Shown here: piece by piece, positions 45,071 to 54,101 of the stretch
Position numbering within the stretch: position 1 is the first letter of the stretch
How the letters are laid out: the number at the start of each line of letters is the position of its first letter
Assembly (NCBI GenBank): GCA_024235395.1
Contig: JACKMK010000001.1
Coordinates: 124,001-188,000 of the forward strand
Direction: 5' to 3'
Length of the DNA: 64,000 nucleotides
Origin: Chromatiaceae bacterium
Lineage (GTDB): Bacteria; Pseudomonadota; Gammaproteobacteria; Chromatiales; Chromatiaceae
The notes under the pieces: model-generated
Seen by the model: the letters and a program-made list of their open reading frames with translations, nothing else
What the model was told of the DNA's origin: nothing
Databases searched by the model: none
Made by a program: the position numbers and the translations under genes

Positions 45071-45325
45071 TTATACCGGATTCAGGCTGGCTCCGAAATA
45101 CTGGGCAAGCCGCGCCGGATCGGGGCGCAGACGGCACACCACCTCGTCTCCCAGCATCAGTACCGGAATCGAGGCACCGTAGGCCGCCTGCCAATCCGGG
45201 TTGGCATCGACGTTCCGCCATTCGATCTCCGCGGCATGCCCCGGCCAACCGCGAAACAGTACGGCCGCCAGCTCCTCGCAGAGGTGGCAGCCGTCGCGGT
45301 AGTAGAACACCAGCGGGTCGGCCAC
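45071..45325 (-). CDS. Glutaredoxin-like protein
   Basis: 84 residues from GTG 45325. A glutaredoxin fold of the DUF836 (PF05768) group is suggested by VFYYRDGCHLCEEL (CHLC active site), then ASIPVLMLGDEVVCRL with the cis-Pro. It lies 4 bp after the degQ stop, so it is probably the last gene of the sigma-E operon. The GTG start at 45310 is also possible. Confidence 0.8.
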   Translation of the reverse strand: MADPLVFYYRDGCHLCEELAAVLFRGWPGHAAEIEWRNVDANPDWQAAYGASIPVLMLGDEVVCRLRPDPARLAQYFGASLNPV

Positions 45326-45329
45326 CGGG

Positions 45330-46766
45330 TTAGTGGTCGAGCCGCAGCGCCATGAACAGCGGATCGTCGCCACGCCGAACCAGCACGGCCACGGTGCGCT
45401 TACCGTCACTTCGGTCGATCAGTTCGCGCAAGTGCCGGGCGTTCTTGACATCCACGCCGTCGAACATCAGAACGATATCGCCGCGACGCATGCCTGCGTC
45501 CTGTGCAGGACCGGACGCGACACCGCTGATGAGCGCCCCTCCGGCGACATCGAGGCCGAGCTGCTCGCGCACCTTGGGTTCGATGTCAATCACGGTCAGA
45601 CCGAGTTGTTCGATCTCGTCAGGTTGACTCGGCTCGGGGGTCGGTGTCGCCGCGGTTTCATCCTCGTCCGGCAGACGGCCGACGACCACCTTCAGCTCCC
45701 GCTCATTGCCGCCACGTAACACCGTCAGTTTGGCCTGCTCGTCGATGCGGGTCGTTCCCACCAGTGGGGGCAACTGACTGGAATTGAGCAGACGCTTGCC
45801 GTTGAAAGCCACGATCACGTCGCCCACCTTGATCCCTGCCGCATCGGCCGGCGAACCGGGCATCACGCGCGAAACCAGGGCGCCGTGCGGTTGCGACATG
45901 CCGAAGGATTCCGCCAGGTTACGATCGACATCCTGGATCAGGACGCCAAGATAGCCGCGCGACACATGCCCATACTCGCGCAGCTGATCCGCCACGTTCA
46001 TCGCAAGCTCGATCGGGATGGCGAACGACAGGCCCATGAAGCCGCCGGTACGGCTGTAGATCTGCGAGTTCACGCCGATCACCTCGCCGTCGAGATCGAT
46101 CAGGGGGCCACCCGAGTTGCCGGGGTTGATCGCGACATCCGTCTGAATGAACGGAACATAGTTCTCGCTCGGCAGGCTGCGCCCTTTTGCGCTGACGATG
46201 CCGGCAGTCACCGTATGATCGAAACCGAACGGCGAACCGATCGCCAATACCCACTCGCCGACCTTCAGGTCACCACTCTTGCCGATCTTGACCGTCGGCA
46301 GATCGGTCGCGTCGATCTTGATCAGTGCGATATCGCTGCCCTTGTCCGAACCGATGACCTTTGCTTCGTAGGTTCTGCGATCGCTGAATCTCACCTGGAC
46401 GGAGTCGGCCTCGGAAACCACGTGATGGTTGGTCAGGATGTAGCCGTCGGAGGAAATCACGAACCCCGAACCCAGCGACTGGCTTTCGCGATCTGCGAAA
46501 TCTTCGATGCCGTCACCGAAGAAATGCTTGAACAGCTCGTTGAAGGGACTGTCCTCGGGGACATCCGGCATCGAGAAGCCCTTGGGCAGCTGACGATGAG
46601 CATGTGATTTCTGCTCTGAACTGATGTTCACCACGGCCGGGCTATTGCGCTCTGCGAGCGTCGTGAAATCGGGCAGGTCACGTGCATTCGCGTTGGCGCT
46701 CAGTAGCAGGGCAACGAAACATACCGACCAATACGATCGAATTGCATGCATGAAAATCTTGTTCAT
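45330..46766 (-). CDS. degQ: Periplasmic serine protease DegQ/MucD
   Basis: 478 residues with a signal peptide (SVCFVALLLSANANA). The trypsin-like triad is His in LTNHHVV, Asp in GSDIALIKID and Ser in NPGNSGGPLI. Two PDZ domains follow (GYLGVLIQDV and GLTVIDIEPKVREQLGLD). It degrades misfolded envelope proteins. Its place after rseC in the rpoE operon matches mucD in Pseudomonas. AGGAAGG precedes ATG 46766. Confidence 0.95.
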   Translation of the reverse strand: MNKIFMHAIRSYWSVCFVALLLSANANARDLPDFTTLAERNSPAVVNISSEQKSHAHRQLPKGFSMPDVPEDSPFNELFKHFFGDGIEDFADRESQSLGSGFVISSDGYILTNHHVVSEADSVQVRFSDRRTYEAKVIGSDKGSDIALIKIDATDLPTVKIGKSGDLKVGEWVLAIGSPFGFDHTVTAGIVSAKGRSLPSENYVPFIQTDVAINPGNSGGPLIDLDGEVIGVNSQIYSRTGGFMGLSFAIPIELAMNVADQLREYGHVSRGYLGVLIQDVDRNLAESFGMSQPHGALVSRVMPGSPADAAGIKVGDVIVAFNGKRLLNSSQLPPLVGTTRIDEQAKLTVLRGGNERELKVVVGRLPDEDETAATPTPEPSQPDEIEQLGLTVIDIEPKVREQLGLDVAGGALISGVASGPAQDAGMRRGDIVLMFDGVDVKNARHLRELIDRSDGKRTVAVLVRRGDDPLFMALRLDH

Positions 46767-47254
46767 TCGACCTTCCTGAATACCTTCGTGATGGGAATGG
46801 TTGGCGAACGACCCGCAATACGCAGCAGTTGCACTCCACATCTGCCTGTCGCCACGTCCGCCAAGGTGAGGCGCCGGCTGATCGCCAACCCCACACTCAG
46901 GCCCAATAGACCTATCGCCACAGCACCGAGTTCCGAAGACCATGAAAGATGAAGGAACAATCGGTCGCCGGCGATTGCACCCACCAGCAGCCCCGCCAAT
47001 GGGACCAGGTAGAGCCACAGTGCGCCCCGCTGCAAGGCACCTTCGTCGAGACCGACGATCACGCGGTCGCCGACCTTGGCGTCGATCCCATTGCGCACTC
47101 GAAAAGTCAATCGACGTTGCGGAAACCACGCGGCCAACACGGAGGTTCCGCATCCGGACTGCGCGGCACATGTCCCACAGGCACTGCGCCGTTCGGTCGC
47201 GATCTCCGCGTAAGCACCGTCGACACCAACGACCTGCGCCTGCTCTTCGATCAT
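46763..47254 (-). CDS. rseC: RseC family protein
   Basis: A 163-residue membrane protein with an N-terminal cysteine cluster (SACGTCAAQSGCG) and two membrane helices near 79-125. RseC proteins affect SoxR reduction and sigma-E. It overlaps rseB and degQ by 4 bp on each side. Confidence 0.9.
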   Translation of the reverse strand: MIEEQAQVVGVDGAYAEIATERRSACGTCAAQSGCGTSVLAAWFPQRRLTFRVRNGIDAKVGDRVIVGLDEGALQRGALWLYLVPLAGLLVGAIAGDRLFLHLSWSSELGAVAIGLLGLSVGLAISRRLTLADVATGRCGVQLLRIAGRSPTIPITKVFRKVE

Positions 47255-48237
47255 TGCGAAGTGGCGTGGACGTGACCGGCGAACAGATGCAAGGTCTTCA
47301 GGGGCACCTCTCCGACGACGATCACCTCGTGATCGTCGACCACGCGACCGACCGCTTTCGCGGCACCCAGCGACGACTCGCCTATCAGGCTGTGTTCCCC
47401 GGTATGCGGTTGGATATACACCGACACGGTGGCGAGACCATCCGAGAAGATGAAATGTTCGGACTCGCCGGGCAGCTTCGCCATCGCTCTGCGACGATGC
47501 ACATTCAACTCAAATCCGGGAGGGAGATCGCTGAATGCCCAAGCCGGCCTCGCGAGCCGGTCGGTCGGCAACTGCACCCGCTGACCGGCACTTGTCGCCC
47601 TTTTGCCTTCGACACCTGTCATGACCGGGCTTACCGCATCTCCGGTGACAAGGTCGACGAACATCATCTGCGAGACCGGCTGAAGCGCCTCGTCAAACAT
47701 CACCGAACGCAACGGCAATGCGGTCTCTCGATCGATGAACAGCCGGTAGCCGTAGCGCAGATCGTCCCGCGGCCGGATCAGGAGCTGAAAGGCCGGGCGT
47801 CCCGCGACCCGGGTTTCGGACAACAACTCGAGTTGGTACGACATATCGAGCTGTTCGGCACTGATTCCGGCCAGTGGTGAAAACGAGCGGTCATGGGAGC
47901 GGCGACCGACGTTGACCTTGTTGTCACGGCCAGGTACCGGACAGGCCACGGCCTGATCGTCGCGGACGATCTCGCGTGGTTTGCCGTTCAGCGTCAGCAC
48001 GCGTTCCTTTTCGGCTCCATTGTCGACCCGATGCACGATATACATGCTGTCGAGACGATCGCCCATCTGGACGACAAATCGACCTTCGTAGTCCAGGGTA
48101 CGCACCGCTTCGTTCATGCGCTCGAGTAACGCATGAGGCGTGCTTTCTTCCGATGAAGCCGCGGCAGAAAACAGCAGGCAGCTCCAACACAGTGCGCTGC
48201 CGAGTGCACCCAGCCGGATCAGGCGACGCCGCACCAT
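47251..48237 (-). CDS. rseB: Sigma-E regulatory protein RseB/MucB
   Basis: 328 residues with a signal peptide (SALCWSCLLFSAAASS). It is a MucB/RseB two-domain protein (LDYEGRFVVQMGDRLDSM; FSDGLATVSVYIQPHTG). It binds RseA in the periplasm and protects it from proteolysis, sensing LPS or lipoprotein stress. It lies 4 bp after rseA. Confidence 0.93.
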   Translation of the reverse strand: MVRRRLIRLGALGSALCWSCLLFSAAASSEESTPHALLERMNEAVRTLDYEGRFVVQMGDRLDSMYIVHRVDNGAEKERVLTLNGKPREIVRDDQAVACPVPGRDNKVNVGRRSHDRSFSPLAGISAEQLDMSYQLELLSETRVAGRPAFQLLIRPRDDLRYGYRLFIDRETALPLRSVMFDEALQPVSQMMFVDLVTGDAVSPVMTGVEGKRATSAGQRVQLPTDRLARPAWAFSDLPPGFELNVHRRRAMAKLPGESEHFIFSDGLATVSVYIQPHTGEHSLIGESSLGAAKAVGRVVDDHEVIVVGEVPLKTLHLFAGHVHATSQ

Positions 48238-48241
48238 CTAA

Positions 48242-48844
48242 CTAACGGGCGTCATAGCCGACGAACCCGATGTGCGGCACGGGACCGTTGATGCCCGTCC
48301 TGCCTCCAAATTCATTGTGTTCGATCACCAGGCGATTCAGTCGGTCTTCAAGTTCCTTGTCGAGCGTCTGCCAGTGTCCCTGGGCGGCCAGGCCGTTCCG
48401 ATCCGTTATCGACGATACCCCTGGCCCGCTGGCGACGAGCATCGGTGCCGGTGTTGCCAAAGGCGCCTGCATCACCGTCTGCTGACTGCCAAGCCCGGGG
48501 TCGGACTGCGGCATCAGGCGTGGTGCGACAACGATTGCCGCAGCAGCGACCGATGCAGCGATCGCCAGACCGGCGGCCGGGCGGGTCCAGCGCGGCGCCA
48601 CGCGCCGCGGTGGCGCCAGGACCACCGGCTCGTCGCGTAGCGCCTCGTGCACCCGCGCCGCGACCGAATGCGCCTGGCCCGCGGATTCACCGCGCATGAC
48701 GTCGCCGATCAGCCGGTAGCGACCAAAACAGTCGAGCGCTTCCCCGCCGGCACCGAGTATTGCCGAGACCGCCTTGTGAGGATCGTCGTCCGCGACCTCA
48801 CCGTCCAGGAAAGCCGAAGTCAGTTCAAGATGTCGCTCGTTCAT
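48242..48844 (-). CDS. rseA: Anti-sigma-E factor RseA/MucA
   Basis: A 200-residue, single-span protein. The cytoplasmic anti-sigma domain includes LTSAFLDGEVAD and RYRLIGDVMRGE. The membrane helix is around AAGLAIAASVAAAAIVVAP, and the rest is periplasmic. It holds RpoE at the membrane until cleaved. It follows rpoE by 19 bp. Confidence 0.92.
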   Translation of the reverse strand: MNERHLELTSAFLDGEVADDDPHKAVSAILGAGGEALDCFGRYRLIGDVMRGESAGQAHSVAARVHEALRDEPVVLAPPRRVAPRWTRPAAGLAIAASVAAAAIVVAPRLMPQSDPGLGSQQTVMQAPLATPAPMLVASGPGVSSITDRNGLAAQGHWQTLDKELEDRLNRLVIEHNEFGGRTGINGPVPHIGFVGYDAR

Positions 48845-48863
48845 CTGCCTTTCTCTCTCGTAT

Positions 48864-49445
48864 CTAAGGTGCCAGCAGCGGTTTGAGTTTGGCGTCGATC
48901 GCCTCGCGCGCCCGGAATATCCGCGAACGCACCGTTCCTATCGGGCAGTCCATGGCCTGGGCGATCTCTTCGTAACTGAGGCCTTCCAGTTCACGCAGGG
49001 TGATCGCGGTCCGCAGATCATCGGGCAAATCGTCCAGTGCCTTCTGTATCGTCTGAGCAATCTCACGCTGCAGCGCCATATGCTCCGGCGTGTCGGATTC
49101 CTTCAACGCGCTGCCCATGTCCATCTGCTCTGCGGTGTCGGCCTCGATGTCGTCTCCCGGCGGACGCCGCGCCTGCGCCGCCAGGTGGTTTTTCGCCGTA
49201 TTGATCGCCACGCGGTAGAGCCAGGTATAAAAAGCGCTGTCGCCGCGAAACTTCGGCAGCGCACGATAGGCCTTGATGAACGCCTCCTGAGTCACGTCGA
49301 GGGCCTCGACGGGATCACGGATGTAGCGCGAGATAAGATTCGCCACCTTGTGTTGGTACTTCAGCACCAGCAGGTCGAAAGCCCTCTTGTCGCCGCGCTG
49401 CACACGCTCCACCAGCGCCTGATCTGTCGCCCGTTCTCCGCTCAC
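48864..49445 (-). CDS. rpoE: RNA polymerase sigma-E factor
   Basis: A 193-residue ECF sigma factor. Region 2 includes FDLLVLKYQHKVANLISRYI and DVTQEAFIKAYRAL; region 4 has LRELEGLSYEEIAQAMDC followed by GTVRSRIFRAREAI. It controls envelope-stress genes. A sigma-E-type promoter lies 50-80 bp upstream, pointing to autoregulation. Confidence 0.97.
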   Translation of the reverse strand: MSGERATDQALVERVQRGDKRAFDLLVLKYQHKVANLISRYIRDPVEALDVTQEAFIKAYRALPKFRGDSAFYTWLYRVAINTAKNHLAAQARRPPGDDIEADTAEQMDMGSALKESDTPEHMALQREIAQTIQKALDDLPDDLRTAITLRELEGLSYEEIAQAMDCPIGTVRSRIFRAREAIDAKLKPLLAP

Positions 49446-49493
49446 CGCCGTGCGACCTCGGAAAAACCCCGCTCGAGCCGCACCACCTTGCCG

Positions 49494-49524
49494 TTATTGA
49501 CCACGGCCCGGGGGCAAAGGTTCC
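49494..49524 (-). promoter_or_regulatory. Sigma-E-type promoter of rpoE
   Basis: On the minus strand GGAACCTT (49517-49524) is followed by 16 bp and TCAATAA (49494-49500). This is close to the sigma-E consensus GGAACTT-N16-TCAAA. A transcript would begin near 49487, about 40 bases before rpoE. Autoregulation by this kind of site is known for rpoE in other gammaproteobacteria. Confidence 0.7.
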
Positions 49525-49711
49525 GGATTTCGGTGCTCGGGGCGGTTGCGGTCATGCTGTGTTTTCGTTGCTGTTCGGGACCCATTTTCGTGTCAACGGC
49601 GTGACGCGCCCGACCGCCAGCGATTACCCTTGCGAAATCGGAGGCGGACCGGCCCGCCCCCGGTGTGGACAAACGCCGATTATGGCGACTCATTACTGGG
49701 CCATCAACGTC

Positions 49712-51349
49712 ATGAAGCACAGTCAACACGCGGACTTCGATGTGCTGATCATCGGCAGCGGCGCTGCCGGCCTCAGCCTCGCACTGCGCATGCCGCCCCA
49801 CCTGCGCACCGCACTGGTGTCCAAACGCGAGCTCTCCGAGGGCAACACCCTGTATGCCCAAGGGGGGATCTCGGCGGTACTGGACGCCCGGGATTCGATT
49901 GATTCTCATGTGCAGGACACCCTGGCCGCCGGCGCCGGCCTGTGCGACGAGTCCGTGGTGCGCCTGGTCGTCGAACACGGCCCGGCCAACATCCGCTGGC
50001 TGTTCGAAGAAGGCGTGGAGTTCACCCGCACCCCGCCGACCGGCGATTCGGGCTATCACCTGACCCGCGAAGGCGGCCACAGTCACCGCCGGGTGGTCCA
50101 TGCCGCCGATGCAACCGGCCAGGCGGTGGAGACGACCCTGGTCCGCCAGCTCGAGGGACACCCCAATGTCAGCGTGTTCGAACACCACATCGCGGTCGAC
50201 CTCGTCACCAGCGAGTACCGCGATGGCCGTCGCCTGCAACGTCGCTGCGACGGCGCCTATCTGCTCGACATCGCCGCCGACCGGGTGATTCCGGTCGGCG
50301 CGCGCTGCGTGGTCCTCGCAACCGGGGGGGCCAGCAAGGTCTATCTTTACACCAGCAATCCCGATGTCGCCACGGGCGATGGGATCGCGATGGCCTGGCG
50401 CGCCGGGTGTCGCATCGCGAACATGGAGTTCATCCAGTTTCACCCGACCTGCCTTTTCCATCCGGCTGCGAAATCGTTTCTGATCAGCGAAGCGGTCCGC
50501 GGGGAAGGCGGACGGCTGCTGCTGCCTGACGGCAGCCGCTTCATGCACCGCTTCGACGAGCGTGGCGAGCTCGCGCCGCGCGACATCGTGGCACGCGCGA
50601 TCGACCACGAGATGAAACGGCTGGGTATCGATTGCGTCTACCTGGACATCAGCCACAAGCCGGCGGAGGAGATCGAGCGGCTGTTCCCGACCATCCACCA
50701 ACGCTGCATGGAACTGGGTTTCGACATGCGCAGGCAGCCGCTCCCGGTGGTTCCGGCGGCCCACTATACCTGTGGTGGCGTCAAGACCGACCAGCACGCC
50801 CGCACCGACGTGAACGGGCTGTACGCCATCGGCGAGACCGCCTACACCGGGCTGCACGGTGCCAACCGCATGGCCAGCAATTCACTCCTGGAGTGCCTCG
50901 TCTTCAGCGAGCTGGCACTGACCGATATCGTGCGCGAGATCGAGCGGGCCACTGCCCCGCCGGTGCAGCTGGCCCCGTGGGACGAGAGCCGGGTGACCGA
51001 CTCCGACGAAGAGGTCGTCGTATCGCATAACTGGGAGGAACTGCGCCGGTTCATGTGGGACTACGTCGGCATCGTGCGCAGCAACAAGCGCCTCGAGCGC
51101 GCACGTCGTCGCGTCAACCTGCTGCGTCACGAGATCGACGAGTATTACGGCAACTTCCGCGTATCCAACGATCTGCTCGAGCTGCGCAACCTGGTGGACG
51201 TCGCCGATCTGATCATCGAGTCGGCGCAGCGGCGCAGGGAGAGTCGAGGCCTCCACTACAACATCGACTTTCCGGATCGCGACGAACACCAGGCATCGCC
51301 GACCGTGCTGATCCCAGACAATTACGTACCGCGACGCTCATCCGGCTGA
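49712..51349 (+). CDS. nadB: L-aspartate oxidase
   Basis: A 545-residue FAD enzyme that oxidises aspartate to iminoaspartate for NAD synthesis. The FAD motif is VLIIGSGAAGLSLAL; GNTLYAQGGISAVLDARDS and the substrate-site HPTCLFHPAAKSFLISEAVR follow. ATG 49712 is preferred over 49682 because it gives the length of E. coli NadB. It is divergent from rpoE. Confidence 0.95.
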   Translation: MKHSQHADFDVLIIGSGAAGLSLALRMPPHLRTALVSKRELSEGNTLYAQGGISAVLDARDSIDSHVQDTLAAGAGLCDESVVRLVVEHGPANIRWLFEEGVEFTRTPPTGDSGYHLTREGGHSHRRVVHAADATGQAVETTLVRQLEGHPNVSVFEHHIAVDLVTSEYRDGRRLQRRCDGAYLLDIAADRVIPVGARCVVLATGGASKVYLYTSNPDVATGDGIAMAWRAGCRIANMEFIQFHPTCLFHPAAKSFLISEAVRGEGGRLLLPDGSRFMHRFDERGELAPRDIVARAIDHEMKRLGIDCVYLDISHKPAEEIERLFPTIHQRCMELGFDMRRQPLPVVPAAHYTCGGVKTDQHARTDVNGLYAIGETAYTGLHGANRMASNSLLECLVFSELALTDIVREIERATAPPVQLAPWDESRVTDSDEEVVVSHNWEELRRFMWDYVGIVRSNKRLERARRRVNLLRHEIDEYYGNFRVSNDLLELRNLVDVADLIIESAQRRRESRGLHYNIDFPDRDEHQASPTVLIPDNYVPRRSSG

Positions 51350-51778
51350 CTCGTTCCGGCTGTCACGGAGCGACGACGGTCGGAAGGACAGCAGGGCGCG
51401 ACGTACTGCACGATGCTCAGCCGCCGGCAGCGAGGCCCCCGGTACGAACAGGTCGAAATGGTCGCCGGTGTCGTCGTCGAGTCGCGCGCTGATCAGCCAT
51501 GGATTCACGATCCCGATCTGACAGTGCGCAATGCGGATCTCGTGGCGATCCGCCGTTTGGCAGCGCAGGCCGCGCAGCCGGCCGAACACGATCGCCTGCG
51601 GGCGTCGACGCAGGTGACGACGCCAACTCCAGGTACCCAGCCCGCCGACCGCCAGTGCGAGTGGCAGACGCCACGCCCACTCGATCGGCGTCCACAACGC
51701 CAGCATCATGCCGGCCACCACCAACGCCAGGGCCGACACCTGCATGCAGCGCGTCAGCGGCAGTTTGACAACCGTCAT
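51338..51778 (-). CDS. YgfX-like membrane protein
   Basis: 146 residues, with two membrane helices near 14-48 followed by a beta-rich part (GRLRGLRCQTADRHEIRIAH) typical of the YgfX/CptA family. It lies beside nadB, where such genes often occur, and its 3' end overlaps nadB by 12 bp in convergent orientation. No partner YgfY/SdhE gene is in the window. The assignment rests on size, topology and place. Confidence 0.65.
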   Translation of the reverse strand: MTVVKLPLTRCMQVSALALVVAGMMLALWTPIEWAWRLPLALAVGGLGTWSWRRHLRRRPQAIVFGRLRGLRCQTADRHEIRIAHCQIGIVNPWLISARLDDDTGDHFDLFVPGASLPAAEHRAVRRALLSFRPSSLRDSRNESAG

Positions 51779-51851
51779 GTGACCTCCTTGTCACCGTGCG
51801 GCCCCAGCCTGTCCCCACCACGATATGGGGATGTTACAGCCTGAGACCGGG

Positions 51852-52643
51852 TCAGTTGACCGCGGACGTAAACAGGCGGAAGTAGTTCTGTGCGGATCGC
51901 TCGGCGATGTATTCCGTACTGACGCCACGCAGCTGCGCGATAGTCTCTGCGACCCGGCCCACATAACGCGGTTCGTTGGGTTTGCCGCGGTGCGGGACGG
52001 GAGCCAGGTACGGGGCGTCGGTCTCGATCAACAGTCGATCGTCGGGGACCCGCGCAGCGACCGCTCGCAGCGCGTCGGCGTTCTTGAACGTGACGATGCC
52101 CGAGAATGACACATAGAATCCCAGCTCCATCGCCGCCTCCGCCATCTCCCAGGTCTCGGTGAAACAATGCATCACCCCGCCCACCTGCTCGGCACCCTCT
52201 TCGCGCAGGATCGCGATGGTATCTTCGCGCGCGTCCCGAGTATGGATGATGAGGGGTTTTTGCGCCGCGCGCGCGGCCCGGATGTGCGTCCGGAAGCGCG
52301 CCCGCTGCCACTCCAGATCGCCGGTGGTCCGAAAGTAATCCAACCCCGTCTCGCCGATCGCGACATTGCGCGGGTGGCGTGCCAGTTCCACCAACAGCTC
52401 GACATCGGGTTCGCGCCGGTCATGGTCGTTGGGATGCACGCCGACCGATACCGAGATCTCGGGATATCCCTCGACGAGGGCGAGCATCGCCGGGTAGGAC
52501 TCGAGGTCGATCGACACACACAGCAGGTGTGACACGCCGGCGTCGCGCGTCGCCTGCATCAGCGCGGCGAAATCGCCGCCGTAGCGCTGGAGATCCAAGC
52601 GATCGAGATGGCAATGAGAATCGACCAGCATAGGACTGCCCAT
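51852..52643 (-). CDS. tatD: TatD-family metal-dependent hydrolase
   Basis: A 263-residue TIM barrel with metal ligands in VDSHCHLD, GETGLDYF, LIIHTRDA, VMHCFTE and IETDAPYLAP. The family acts on DNA ends or D-tyrosyl-tRNA. It is the last gene of the fab-holB block here. ATG 52643 is preceded by AAAGGT. Confidence 0.93.
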   Translation of the reverse strand: MGSPMLVDSHCHLDRLDLQRYGGDFAALMQATRDAGVSHLLCVSIDLESYPAMLALVEGYPEISVSVGVHPNDHDRREPDVELLVELARHPRNVAIGETGLDYFRTTGDLEWQRARFRTHIRAARAAQKPLIIHTRDAREDTIAILREEGAEQVGGVMHCFTETWEMAEAAMELGFYVSFSGIVTFKNADALRAVAARVPDDRLLIETDAPYLAPVPHRGKPNEPRYVGRVAETIAQLRGVSTEYIAERSAQNYFRLFTSAVN

Positions 52644-52744
52644 CAGGTACCTTTCGCAAGCAAAACCGGTCGCAGCATGCCGCTCCAGGCGGTTCGCTTC
52701 AAGGCGTTATCTGTGGGGGATAGCGGGCGCTACCGCGCCCCGTG

Positions 52745-53104
52745 TCACATGGTGTGCGTCGGTTTGTCCGATTTCAACGCGCCGGCGAGGTAGCCTTCGA
52801 TCTTGTTGCGTGCCATGCCGCCGTCCTGATCGCTGAACTGCACGCCGATGCCGGCGGCACGGTTGCCCTCGGCCCCAACCGGTGTGATCCAGATGATGCG
52901 CCCCGCCACGGGCAGGCGCTCGGCCTCGTCCATCAGGCTGAGCAGCATGAACACCTCGTCGCCGATGCTGTATTTCTTGGTGGTCGGAATAAACAGACCG
53001 CCGTTTTGCACGAACTGCATATAGGCGGCGTACAGCGCCTTCTCGTCCTTGATCGTCAGGGAGAGTATGCCTTTGCGGGCACGCGGCAGGTTGGGCACCG
53101 ACAT
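52745..53104 (-). CDS. pilZ: PilZ-domain protein (type IV pilus type)
   Basis: 119 residues, resembling PilZ of Pseudomonas, which lies between holB and tatD as here. GGLFIPTTKKYSIGDEVFML and GRIIWITPVG fit the domain. The c-di-GMP motifs RxxxR and D/NxSxxG are not visible, as in the founding PilZ, so it probably does not bind c-di-GMP. It starts 1 bp after the holB stop. Confidence 0.9.
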   Translation of the reverse strand: MSVPNLPRARKGILSLTIKDEKALYAAYMQFVQNGGLFIPTTKKYSIGDEVFMLLSLMDEAERLPVAGRIIWITPVGAEGNRAAGIGVQFSDQDGGMARNKIEGYLAGALKSDKPTHTM

Positions 53105-53105
53105 T

Positions 53106-54101
53106 TCACTGACCTCCCGGTCGGGTCATCTGTAACCAGCGGTTGGCGACGAACTCCAGCATCATCTGCACATTGAGATTGCGAGCCGTGTCCCGCTCAA
53201 ACCTCAAAACCTCATCATAAAAATTAAAAATAGCTCTCAATTTTATGTTTTTAATGAGTTTATCAAGATCACCTGCAAGCCCTGGGTGGTACAGGGACGA
53301 GCGATCGGCACCGCTCGCCAGGCGCACCAGGTCGCTCACGCAGCGTTTCATTCCTTCTGTCAGCAAGATTAGCGGCCGCTTTTGCCATTCTTCAACTATC
53401 CGTAGCGGGTTTTCGCTGCGACACGCAAGCGCCTCCAACTCGCCGCACAACCGACGCCCCTCCTCTATCCACCCCTCCTCGGCCGCCTGCATGGCGCGCA
53501 ACGGTGCGCCACCGCTGACCGCCATGAGCTGCTCGGCATCGCCGGACACCCGCCGCTCGATCAACCACTGTCGTACAAGAGTCCCGGGCGGCGGCGTGAA
53601 ACGCACCGCCTGGCAACGGCTGCGGATCGTCGCCGGCAGCCGATCCGGGTGCGAACTCACCAGGATCAGCACCGTGCGCGACACGGGCTCCTCGAGGGTC
53701 TTGAGCAGCGCATTGGCGGCCGACCGGTTCATCGCATCGGCCGGTTCGACGATGAACAATCGGTACCCGCCGGCCTGGGCCGCCAACACACTCTGCGACG
53801 ACAGCTCGCGGATTGCGCTGATCTTGATCATTTTCCCGGGCTCGTCCGGCTGCACCCAACGCAGGTCCGGATGACTGCCGGCGCGCGTCTGACGGCAGGC
53901 GGCGCAGCTCATGCAGGCATCGCCTTCAGGGTCCGGCTGCGTACAGGTCAACGCGGCACCAAGGCGCCTCGCGAATGCCGTCTTGCCGAGCCCGGCCGGA
54001 CCGCACAACAGCAGTGCGTGCGGCAGTCGTTGCGTCTGCCGGGCGGCAATCAGGCGGCGCCATTGCTCAACGTGCCAGGGGAAACGCTCATCGCCGCTCA
54101 C
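53106..54101 (-). CDS. holB: DNA polymerase III delta' subunit
   Basis: A 331-residue clamp-loader subunit from GTG 54101, which overlaps the tmk stop (GTGA). P-loop-like CGPAGLGKTAFARRL, a zinc module (CTQP...CMSCAACRQ) and the SRC motif IRSRCQAVRF are present. Its C-terminal part (about 53205-53275) is clearly AT-rich compared with the rest. Confidence 0.93.
   Translation of the reverse strand: MSGDERFPWHVEQWRRLIAARQTQRLPHALLLCGPAGLGKTAFARRLGAALTCTQPDPEGDACMSCAACRQTRAGSHPDLRWVQPDEPGKMIKISAIRELSSQSVLAAQAGGYRLFIVEPADAMNRSAANALLKTLEEPVSRTVLILVSSHPDRLPATIRSRCQAVRFTPPPGTLVRQWLIERRVSGDAEQLMAVSGGAPLRAMQAAEEGWIEEGRRLCGELEALACRSENPLRIVEEWQKRPLILLTEGMKRCVSDLVRLASGADRSSLYHPGLAGDLDKLIKNIKLRAIFNFYDEVLRFERDTARNLNVQMMLEFVANRWLQMTRPGGQ

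Noticed and set aside
43262..45355. A 697-codon plus-strand frame antisense to lepA
   Set aside because: lepA is certain on the minus strand; the antisense translation has no recognisable domain and runs across the terminator.
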